DNA of 64,000 nucleotides from Crotalaria pallida. Lineage: Eukaryota > Streptophyta > Magnoliopsida > Fabales > Fabaceae. Shown one piece after another: positions 1 through 9,849 of this stretch. The position numbers and the translations under genes are program-made. Every line of letters starts with the position of its first letter. The stretch's first letter is position 1. The stretch spans positions 29,034,001-29,098,000 of the forward strand of contig CM075655.1 of NCBI GenBank assembly GCA_037953625.1. Reading direction: 5' to 3'. The notes beneath the pieces were generated by a model, which was not told the origin of the DNA, searched no databases, and worked only from the letters and a program-made list of their open reading frames with translations.

Positions 1-1470
1 GAAATGTGGGACACTTTACAAGTGACTCATGAAGGAACTAGTGAGGTTAGGAGAGCTAGATTGAATGATTTAATGCGTGATTATGAATTGTTTCAAATGC
101 TTCCAAATGAATCTATAAATGATATGCAAAAGCGTTTTACTCATATTATTAATCATTTACTTGCTCTTGGTAAGACTTTCTTACAAGGTGAACTTTCTAA
201 CAAAGTGTTGAGATGTTTAGACAGGAATTGGCAACCAAAAGTAACGGCTATTGTTGAGTCTAAGAATTTGGATGCTATGGATCTAGCAACACTCTTCGGA
301 AAGCTTCAAGAACATGAAATGTAGCTTGGACGATTAAGTATCAATGAAGAGTCGGATAAGAACAAAGGTAGAAAGGGACTTGCTCTTAAAGTCAACAGAT
401 CATATAAAAAGAAAGAGAGTTCCGATGATGATGATAGTGAAGATTCCGATTCGGATGTTGATGAAAAAGAAATGAAACTTTTGCTAAGGAAATTTGACAA
501 GTTTCTAAGGAGAAAAGGAAGGTTGAACAAGGACAAAAGTAAAGAGAAGGATTCCCCAGACTACAAGACCAAGACATCAAAAGAAGGTGTAGTTTGCCAT
601 GAATGCGGAAAACCCGGACATCTCAAGTACTCATGCTCTAGGTATCTCAAGAAGAAGGAGAAAGACAAGAAAAATTCTAAATCTAAAAGAGCATACATAG
701 TTTGGGATAGTGATGAAGATAACAAGAAAAGCACATCGAGTAGTTCTTCGGATGATGAAGAAGCCGCTTGTCTCAACTTGATAACTCTAGTAGATGATGA
801 AGAACAAAGTTCAAATGATGAATCAAGTTATCAAAGCGAGGAAAACGATGTAAGTCATACTAAATCCGAAATTTCTTCTAAATATGAATTGTTATATAAT
901 GCTTATGAAGAAATGCATGAACAACTTGAAAAACTAGCTTTGAAAAACATTGAAAGAAAGAAGCTCATTTTGAAATATCAAAAAGAGATTTTAGATCTTC
1001 AAAAACAAGTTGATGAGCTTAATCTTGAAAATGAAACTCTTGATCTTATATATGCTAGTTCTTCTTGTGATTGTGCTAGTAGAGTGAATTTTGTGGTTGA
1101 TTGTGAGAATTGCAAGTTGCTTAAAGATGAAAATTCTATTTTGAAAAATAAGCTTGCAAGTTTCACAAGTGGTGATATTAGATTGCGCACATTGTTAAAT
1201 TTTCAAAGAGAAAATTCAAACAAGTTTGGTTTGGGTTATACTAATGCTAAGAGTAAATCTCATAGAAATGTTGTTGATTTTTCTAAAGTTGATTTTTCAA
1301 ATGCACCAACATGTTTCTATTGTGGTACTCATGGACATACTTCAAATGTGTGTAATGTTAAAATGCATGGTATACCTAAAGGAGATTTTGTTTGGATGAA
1401 AAAGGGTGAAAGTCCCTACACTAACAAAAATGGATCCAAAACCATTTGGATACCAAAAAGCAAAGCATGA
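1..1470 (+). pseudogene. gag: Copia (SIRE-like) gag of element E0, partial at the window edge, one in-frame stop
   Basis: This is the capsid/nucleocapsid polyprotein of an LTR retrotransposon; it would assemble cytoplasmic virus-like particles. The reading frame is open from base 1, so the 5' end lies outside the window. The first ~106 codons match the UBN2-type gag region of plant Copia elements (MWDTLQVTHEG onward). A TAG at 322-324 interrupts the frame after QEHEM, but the same frame then runs on to 1470, so a single point mutation explains the break. A CX2CX4HX4C zinc knuckle (CHECGKPGHLKYSC) lies at 595-636 and a second one (CFYCGTHGHTSNVC) near 1312-1353, with an acidic/serine-rich stretch and a coiled-coil-like Lys/Glu segment between them. 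It ends in WIPKSKA. No protease, integrase or RT follows before the 3' LTR, so the element looks gag-only. The family call is firm; the lineage is by resemblance. Confidence 0.85.
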
Positions 1471-1530
1471 TTGTTTTGTAGGTATGATTGAAGAGCAAAG
1501 AGAGCTTACAAGTGTTATTCATATTTGCAT

Positions 1531-1970
1531 CTTCAATTGGTCTCAAAAGAAGTCCTACAATTTGGTATAAGTGATATTATTAGATTTGTGAACTTCAATA
1601 TGGTATCTTCTCAATTGGTATTACTTTTCTAAATGTTTAATTAAATCAATTGGTATCATTGAGTAGATTCATAGATGGTTATCATGATATAGTGACATGC
1701 TTTGGTTGTTATTAAAGAAATATCACAATTGGTATCAAATATTTGTTGATATATGTACTTTTTTACAATTGATATCTTCTTTGTTAAGTGATATTATGAT
1801 ATTTTAGTTCTCAATTGGTATCATATTTCATTGTTATATTCTCTTGCCAATTGATATCACATTTCAAAGTATAGTTCTATTGTATTTGTTCAATTGGTAT
1901 CAATGTTGTAAAGAAATGATCATTGATTTCTTACCTTGGCTTAGATGTTATATTTCAATTGGTATATATT
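1531..1970 (+). repeat. Array of about eleven CAATTGGTATC-like motifs
   Basis: The motif CAATTGGTATC or a one-to-two-base variant recurs about every 30-50 bases (near 1534, 1557, 1592, 1612, 1647, 1725, 1767, 1812, 1851, 1891 and 1957), with unrelated AT-rich sequence between. Its TTGGTATC part matches the start of the primer-binding site seen in the related element E3 (AATTGGTATCAGAGC at 59827). Confidence 0.6.
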
Positions 1971-2071
1971 ACTTTTTGATAATGCCAAAGGGGGAGAAAT
2001 ATGATGTTTTGAATTGATTGGAATGTTTCTCAAAGATGGAGAAATGAGATGTTTCTCAAAGATGGAGAAAT

Positions 2072-2185
2072 GATTGTTGGATAAATAATATGATTTTTAG
2101 ATTAATATGATTGTTGGATAAATAATATGATTTTTAGATTAATATGATTGTTGGATAAATAATATGATTTTTAGATTAATACGAT
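2072..2185. repeat. 37-bp tandem repeat, about three copies
   Basis: The unit begins TTGTTGGATAAATAATATG and repeats three times head to tail with almost no divergence. A shorter two-copy repeat (GATGTTTCTCAAAGATGGAG) lies immediately upstream, near 2030-2070. Both are inside the E0 noncoding tail. Confidence 0.85.
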
Positions 2186-2737
2186 TTTTAGATGTTTGTT
2201 TGGAGAAAGGTTGTTTTTGTTGTTTTTATGTAGGTTGAGCAAAGTTGTTGAAGATAGGGGGAGAATCAAGCTTATCTCAATTGGATTCAAATGTCAAAAG
2301 CATTTATTGAGGGGGAGCAAGAGTCTCACCAAGTGATCAAATTGTTAAAGCATCAACAACTTCAAAGAACTTTTGAAGAACTTCAAAACATGGTTTGTCA
2401 TTTTCAAAAAGGGGGAGATTGTTAGTTCCATGATGAATGTTTTGATAATGACAAAGTGTTTTGAACAAGCTATCATGTGATGATCAAGTGAAGAAGAGAG
2501 AACAAGCTCATGAAGACTTAAGTTTGAGTGTAATTGTTTTTGTTTTATCTTTTGCCTCTCAAGCTTCATAGGTTTTCATTTGGGTAGATTGTTTAGAGGG
2601 TAGTGAATCTCATTCATAAGTCATGATTTAATCATAATTTGAGTTTTCACTTAACCTAGAATCAATAGGTGGCTTAAAGGTTTTAAAGGAAAGGTTGGTT
2701 TTTGAGAAAACAAGTTTTAAACAAGTGCAGTATCAAT

Positions 2738-2800
2738 CTACTCGAGTAAATCAAGATTTAATCGAGTAGTACTCGAGTATGCTGCAATTTACTCGAGTAA
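2738..2800. promoter_or_regulatory. Paired CTCGAG palindrome cluster, U3 side of the E0 LTR
   Basis: Cores lie at 2741 (CTCGAG), 2761 (ATCGAG), 2772 and 2792 (CTCGAG). The steps are 20, 11 and 20 bp. The same 20-11-20 pattern recurs at 3742, 3762, 3773 and 3793 in the same LTR. The upstream cluster sits 80-140 bp before a TATA-like box. That this is a regulatory site is inference. Confidence 0.5.
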
Positions 2801-2877
2801 ACACTGCTGAACTGGTTTTTTAAAATACGTTTTTCACTTCTCAAAATCAGTTTTCAAGTGCCATAACTTTTGGGTAT

Positions 2878-2887
2878 TCTATATAAA
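2878..2887 (+). promoter_or_regulatory. TATA-like box of the E0 LTR
   Basis: TCTATATAAA lies about 460 bases into the LTR, a usual place for the promoter of a plant Copia LTR. Only sequence resemblance supports it. Confidence 0.4.
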
Positions 2888-3921
2888 CCTTTTCCTAACC
2901 TTTGTGATCATAATCCATCATTTTGATATTCATTTTACAAAGAATCAAGCCACTCTATTCTCTCTCAATTTCAAAGATCAAAGCTTTTCTATTTTCATAT
3001 TCTTTGATCAAGAACCTTTGAATCTCTTGTGTGATTTGTCATAGCTATTGATTGAGATTCATTAGGATTGTTATGTGTATTCATTGAGTTGTAATCTTTG
3101 CAATAAGGCAAGATACTACAACAAACAAGAAGCCTTGGTGTGTCGATTATCATCAAGCAACGTTCATTGAAGAAAAAGAAGTCTTGGTTGTGAATCAAGC
3201 AAGGAGAAGCCTTGGTGTGTGGATTATCATCAAGCAATTGAAGACTTGTTGTGTCGATTATCAACAAGGGGTAGAGGTTAGATTAGAGAGAAGATCAATA
3301 GGATTACAAGGCAAGGGTGTCGGTTATCTCTTGTAGGCTAGCAAGAAGGAAGTCTTGTGAGGCAATCACTTGTAATTTGAGAACTCTAATTCCTCATAGT
3401 GAAGAATCTCTCTTGATTGAAGAGGGGACTGGATGTAGCTTTCAAGCGGGTGAAAGTGAACCAGGATAAATCGTTGTGTCGTATCTCTAAACTCTTACTC
3501 TTTATATTCAAGTCATTTGATTGCGTTCTTGATTGAAAACCTAGAAAGATTGATTTTCATAATTGATTGAATTGAATCTTTATTTGTTCAAATTGATAAA
3601 GGGAAAATCATTTTCATAACTAGGTTAATCAATATGAATATAGGTGTTAATCATCTCCGCTGAATCTCTGATTTTTCATGTGAATTGATTGATTTTCGTA
3701 TGCGAATGAAAACTTGATTTTTCTGGTTTTTGTCAGATATACTCGAGTAAACGAGTCTTTAATCGAGTACTACTCGAGTACTCTGAAATCTACTCGAGTA
3801 AACCTGAGAGTTTTTGGAAAAATATTTTGTTTTAATTGTTTCGATTTGTTTCGTTCGAAAATCTTTCAAGGTATCTAATACACCTATTCAACCCCCCCCC
3901 CCTTCTAGGTGTATTCCTAGG

Positions 3922-6900
3922 GTTCCTTTGTCTCTCCAACCACCATTGCGGTTTCCTCAAAAAACATCTCATTTAAAATTCTGGACAGCCACACTCGGTT
4001 TCATAAAAATCACTTTTCGAAAATCCGAAATCATCGTAAAACCATACGTTAACTCCCAAGACTTTTAGATAAAAATAAATACTTGAAAACAATTTATTTT
4101 GCAACCACACATTTTAAATAATGTTTGGACAGCCATGAAATGGTTCCAATATCCAGAAATGAATTTTAAAATCGAACATCTCAAACCAATCTATTTTCAA
4201 AAACAAATTACCAATTCAAACACTTAGCACATAACCATTTGAAACAAGAACAAACACATCACTTAAATCTCGTGCACTTATATACACAACTCATTTTACT
4301 TCACTTCCCTAAACATGCAAATAATTCCATACAAGTAGCATATAGCTTAGCAAATTATTCACACTAACTTAAGAAACTTGCTTTACCTGAAACAATTTTA
4401 CTCTAGTCCAAGCAACTTAATTAACATATCTTAGATTATTTTTAAACACATCGTACTAGCCATCATATTACTCAAATTATATAGATTCTCACAGCCACAT
4501 ATTTATTTTCACAAAACTGAAACATAAAGATAAAACAATTAGGGCATACATATTCTAAACTTTAAACTTATTTGCACTTCTTAGCATGTAATTTACTCTA
4601 TAAAAACATAGACGATTTTCCTTCATTATATTTAGTCACGTTCACATTTCATAATCAGAATAAAAACATTTATCCAAGTCCAGAAGCAAGCACAGGGCAT
4701 CCCATTCATCAAAACACCGAAAACGTCCTAGACCAAATATGGGAAATTCAAGGAAATAAAATTCCAAAATCATATCAAATCGATTCATTTCAGTCCCAAA
4801 CTTTTCAATACACTTCAGCATATATTAAAATACTTCACATAAAATTTTCAAACCAATCCAACGTTCTGAACACAAGTTTTTATTCAATTCTTCTTTAAAA
4901 ATCAAATCTGGACAGTAGAAATCTGAGACATGATTGCATTTATTTAAAATAGTAAACTAACTTCAATTGAAACGAAATTTGGTACAGAGAATCCTCATAT
5001 ATTCAGGAACATCTCATAAAAATTTCAGATTATTTGGAGTTGTGGAAGTAATACTTTTTCAATTAAATTATTCTCTAGTTCTGAAAATCTTGAACAAGGT
5101 TTGCTCACTGTTTTAAGTTAAATAAAATACCAAATCAACTTCAAACACCCTTAAATTTTAAAGAGAGTATCCTTATATATGCAAGACCTTACTATAAAAA
5201 TTTCAAGTCCATCGGAGTAGTATAAGTTCAGAAACTCAGTTCGCGTTTTACTCGAAAAACTAATTTTTCCGAAATCGTTTTCTCAAAAACAATTTTTGAA
5301 AAATTAGTAAATCAATCCCAAAAATTATATAAAATTCAGAGATGCTTAACTCAATCATAGAAAAGCAGTGGTTCAATTTCAAAATCACCAAACATATGTA
5401 AGCACTTTTCATCCAAAATATTTTTCAAGCAAAAATCTTAATTCATCAACCAAACCAAAAATGCATTGAAGTATCAAGACAATCTCAAATTAGTTTAAAA
5501 TCACTAGAACATACTCAAATAACATTTAGTATGTATCAAATAAATTTTATTCCCTAAGAACCTTGCAAAACCAATGGTGCATAAAAATCAATTTGTTTTC
5601 CAAACTCTTTTAAGGCATCATATCTAATATTTTGTCAAATATACTTTAACTCATACTAACTAATCAACACATATACTTCACTTAGGACTAAAACAAAAAT
5701 CATTTGATTCCTTTTTGCATGCATGACCGAATTGTGTAATAGAGAAGGTTAGAAAGTTTTGTAAACACTTTGAATCAACTTACTCATTTCCAAGTATTCA
5801 ACTTGCAAGCATATTCTCATAAAGCAAAACTTCCTAAGTATATTTACAATGCTTGGCCGAATTGGATCAAGGACAAATAGGCTCAATTTCACAATTTAAA
5901 CACTTAAATAATCATGATTCACATCAAACACATAATTATAATTTCATTTACATGAGACAAAAATCATTTAGGCATACATGCATGCATAACCGAATTAGTG
6001 AAGGTAGTGAACTATAATTTTCAGACCTAAAATGCTTAAATCAACATAACTCATTTCAAGCTCTCAAATACAACTTTATTTTTATGAAACAAAAATCATC
6101 TACTCATTCATTTTCCTACGAGACCGAATATCCTCATAGCTAAACACACAAGCTCAAATCAATTTCTATACCTTCAAATATTCACATTCATGAACCAAAA
6201 GGTACCATCAAACATCAACCAAAGCAAAATCACTTCATTTATTTATTTTTCTCATGAAACCAAAAAATAGGACACACAAATAACCAAGGTTCATAAATAA
6301 TCAACATGCATCAAGAATAAAATTTATTTTCCCCAATCTAGGGTCTTGGCCAAAACCTATACAAGGGAAAGTTGGAAATTTTTGCAAATAAAATCAACAC
6401 ATAACATGCATCAAGGATTTATTTTCAAAAATCCATTTTTATTTTCCAAATACATGCATAAACCAAAATCAATCTAAGAAAACCAAATCATTTGTGCAAA
6501 GATTCATATAAAAACCGAAACATACACTAAGCCTTTTTGCATGTCACCTTTTCAAGTTAAAGCCTTGATCTTTACACAAAAACAATTGAAAGATATAAGG
6601 CATCAACATAAACCTACATGCAAGAGCTCATTTAGAGTAAATCAACAAATCTCTAAAAATACTTTCATAAAAACCGAAAATACACTAAAGAGCAACAAAG
6701 ATTAACAAATCCTTAACATGTATCAAAAACAAAATTCATTTTCTTCAAGTTCAAGCTCTAGGCCGTGGCACCTCAAAGAAAATTGGGGGATTTTTGCAGC
6801 CAAAATTAAAACAATGACCTATACTATAAAAATCAATTATAATCAAGTTATATTCAAGTATTCCCATTACAAATCAATGAACAAAAAAATTATTTGCACA

Positions 6901-8414
6901 AAGGGACCCTAAAACCGAAAGGTGTCTTATATAAATATCAAATCAAAATTTCGTTTTTCATACATTCACACTTAGAAACCAGAAATACACCAAATAAATA
7001 TCAAGAATCATGAGACAATTACATGCAAGCAAAAACAAAACCCATTTCCCCCAAATATAACCCTAACCGTAGCATGCACTAAAGAATCATGAGAAATTTT
7101 TGCAAATCAACTTCAAATAGTTCAAGTACATCTTATTTCAACTCACATTTCAACATAAAAATACAAATCAAAAATCAAAATCCTTTTAAACAAGTGGGGG
7201 TCAAAAACCGTTAGCTCCCTCAAGTGGATGCATGTCCATTTTTTGATTTTAAATTTCAATCTATATATATTCAAACATAGAAAATCATGAGAGTTAAGAA
7301 AATCTAACATGCAAGAGGTTTTGAGCTTCAAACACAAAAACCCTTCTTGAAACCAAAAACAAAACCGAAAATAAAAAGGAAATAAAGAAGAAAGATGTGA
7401 GCTTCATGCACAATACCTAGTTGGAGAACAAAAATGAGCAAGAAAATTGAAGCTCTCCCCTTCCTCCTTCTCACTCTCGGCCCTCTTCTCACTCACTCTA
7501 TCTCTTTCTCTTTTTCTTTCTTTTTTTGTTCCAATGCATATGAAGCTAGGGGGGTGGTCTTAAAGCAAGGGGTAGTATTTATAGAAAAGCTTGAGTTAGG
7601 GTGCAAGACTTAAAATGGGGGGTTCAAATTTCTTCAAGAGTCATGGGGGCTTGGTTGCAAATTTTTAATTAGGGTCTATGTCTTACATATGGGGTTCGAA
7701 TAAAGCTAGGGGTCATAAGGAGCTTATTTGCAATTTTCAATAGTTTAAGCTTTATGACACACATCTTAGTGGGAGACATAATCAATAATATCATTAATGC
7801 ATTGTCTCCTTAGGGTATAAGTAGGGCGGTTACTCTTTAATGAAGGTAGAGTGTATTTAATTGGGTTACGCTAGGGTCTTGTGCATTCTTAAATAAATGT
7901 CTCACAAATTCAAAATCCCAATGTATAATACTATGCTAAAACCGTGCAGCACACTTAAATATGAGAAAATAATATTTTTCCAATACAATACATAATACTT
8001 AAAAAAATCATAATTAAATTTTGTTACGTAATAAAACATTATAATTTCAAAAATACAAAACTTCGTGGACTGCAAAATAAAATACCAAACAGTACAAAAA
8101 TAAATTCTACATTTTATTACGATCGTTTTGACTGTAAATTCGTCAGATTCCGATTTACCAGTCAAAAGTTATGAATTTTCAAAGTTAAATAAATCAAAGA
8201 AATCAATAAATAATCACTTCCCTAAATCACAAAATAAATCATTTAAATCAATAAAATACCAAGATCAAATATTTAATCAATTTAAAACAATTTCCTCATT
8301 TCCAGTGACATTATAAACCAAAATTTTTTTTATCTCAATTTAAAAAGAATCCACCAATCAGAAATCGTCAAAAATCAGTTTATTAAAATGAGAAAAATTG
8401 CGGGTGTTAAAACA
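3922..8414 (-). mobile_element. AT-rich noncoding LTR-like remnant, probably a minus-oriented Ty3/gypsy LTR
   Basis: No credible coding region is present in this 4.5-kb stretch. Read on the minus strand it starts at 8414 with TGTTTTAACACCCG, typical of the left end of long plant gypsy LTRs, and is followed by a purine-rich leader-like segment (7560-7440). The opposite LTR end was not found, and no primer-binding site or pol remnant was seen, so the extent and family remain uncertain. Short ORFs here look like chance. Confidence 0.4.
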
Positions 8415-8668
8415 ATTATAATCAATTTCATACATTCAAACTCATTTACTATTCTCTTTTAACTTATTTACCTTTCATTTCTTATACTTAGTTTATCTCA
8501 TTTAGATTCCAGTATTTAATTCTCTTTACTTTTTTTTTTCTCTTATTCTTACTTTTTTTTTTCTTTCTTAATTCTCTTTTCGTTTTATCTCATTCTTATA
8601 TTTGTTTTCTTTCTTTTCTCTTTCTTTTACTTCTCTTTTTATCGTTAAATTCTTATTACCTTTCTTTT

Positions 8669-9090
8669 GACGGCTTGGCGAATCCATCACTGCGCTCCCA
8701 CATCGAGGCGTCTTACCGCTGCGCACGCCATTAAATCGTGCAGCTTACGCAATGTACCCATCCAGGGGTACTTACTTAGCTTGGCATTCGCGAAGCGTAC
8801 TTAATTATCTTTTTAAGATTTTGTGAACCCACCACTGCCCTCCCACACCGGGGCGTCTTACCGCTACGCACGTCATTAAATCGTGATGCTTACGCAACCA
8901 ATGCACCCATCCAGGCGTACTTACTTGGCTTGGCATTCACGAAACGTACTCAATCATCTTTTCATGGTTTTGTGAACCTACCACCGCGCTCTCACACCGG
9001 GACGTCTTACCGCTGTGCACGCCATTAAATCTGCGGCTTACGCAACCAATGTACCCATCCAGGCGTACTTACTTGGCCTGACACAGTGAC
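8669..9090. repeat. GC-richer tandem repeat, three units of about 145-149 bp
   Basis: The phrase GCGTCTTACCGCT or a variant recurs at 8708, 8853 and ~9002, each with the same neighbours (GCGCACGCCATTAAATC, CTTACGCAA, CCCATCCAGG, GTACTTACTTGGC). The units differ by scattered substitutions and small indels. They are much richer in GC than the flanks. Many plant gypsy LTRs carry an internal tandem-repeat zone of this kind, so this may be the inside of a decayed LTR next to the remnant at 3922-8414. Confidence 0.75.
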
Positions 9091-9478
9091 ATTCGCATAC
9101 CAAATTCCTTAGTCTTTTATCACATTTTCTTTCTTTACTTTATACCATTTGTTCAACCATATTCCTTCTTTTTCATTTAATACATTAATTTCATTTCCTC
9201 ATTCATTCTCTTTGTCGTTTGTAACTTATTATCATTTTGTTATTATCACCTCAGGGTTATCAAACAAATCATACATTCATAATGCACACACAACACAATT
9301 ATCTCCATCCAATAAATCCATAAATCCTCTTCTATCGTTTTACTTATTATCTTAGCTCTTATTCTTGTTTACATCTCTTATGTTATGTAATGTTAACAAG
9401 TGTTTTCACGAGATAAAATTAGTGGAAAGATTTTTTTTTTTATATTTATGAGAGACAAAGTAAAGTATATAAAATTAC

Positions 9479-9613
9479 TGACGGTGTAAAGTTTTTTACA
9501 CCATCACTTCATTATTTACCATTCATTTGTATTACTTTAATCTAAAAATCAACGACCATAAACGAATAAATGATGAATGATACACTGACGGTATAAAAAA
9601 CTTTACACCGTCA
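9479..9613. mobile_element. MITE with ~28-bp terminal inverted repeats, upstream of the Era-like gene
   Basis: The left end TGACGGTGTAAAG... and the right end, read in reverse, are nearly identical over about 28 bases; each end also holds a smaller internal palindrome around TTTACACC. The element is 135 bp and noncoding. MITEs with ends of this type are widespread in legume genomes, which supports the host assignment. A clear target-site duplication was not seen. It ends about 236 bp before the Era start codon. Confidence 0.75.
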
Positions 9614-9849
9614 TTGCATTCTCCATTTTCTCACAAGTGTATTTACGGATATTTTTTTTATTTTTAATTCCAGTAACGTTCACGACGTCAACAAGACCAG
9701 AAACAAAAACTAAAGAAAAGGAGCCCGCTCAAGGAAAACGACGACGTGAGAAACATTTTTATATTAATCATCCATTATCTCATGAGCTGGATTAAAAAAA
9801 CGAAACAAGAACATTCCTGACTGGTGTTACTCCCTCTCTCACTCCTCCT
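9614..9849 (+). promoter_or_regulatory. Proximal promoter and 5' UTR of the Era-like gene
   Basis: This 236-bp stretch separates the MITE from the ATG. It holds a weak TATA-like TTTTATATTAAT near 9757 and a pyrimidine-rich run just before the start codon, as in many plant 5' UTRs. No specific factor site was identified. Confidence 0.35.

Larger units (their letters stand above)
1471..2419 (+). other. Noncoding 3' internal region of E0 with polypurine-like tracts
   Basis: No ORF of note lies between gag and the 3' LTR, where an autonomous Copia element would carry protease, integrase and RT. The stretch holds a short-motif array (1531-1970), a 37-bp tandem repeat (2072-2185) and several polypurine-like tracts of the form AAAGGGGGAGA near 1985, 2256, 2308 and 2406. 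The last tract directly abuts the LTR and is the likely plus-strand primer site. Confidence 0.75.
2420..3921 (+). mobile_element. 3' LTR of Copia element E0, right end truncated
   Basis: The LTR begins TGTTAGTTCC right after the polypurine tract AAAAAGGGGGAGAT. Like other SIRE-like LTRs it carries, close to its 3' end, a 9-bp inverted repeat (ATACACCTA at 3878-3886 with TAGGTGTAT at 3906-3914) around a C-rich loop. The expected TAACA end is missing; similarity to an LTR stops near 3921. Two clusters of paired CTCGAG palindromes lie at 2738-2800 and 3739-3801. A TATA-like TCTATATAAA lies at 2878-2887. Confidence 0.8.

Noticed and set aside
1531..1970. A CRISPR-like array of spaced repeats
   Set aside because: The motif is only about 11 bp and degenerate with irregular spacing, and the setting is a plant retrotransposon.
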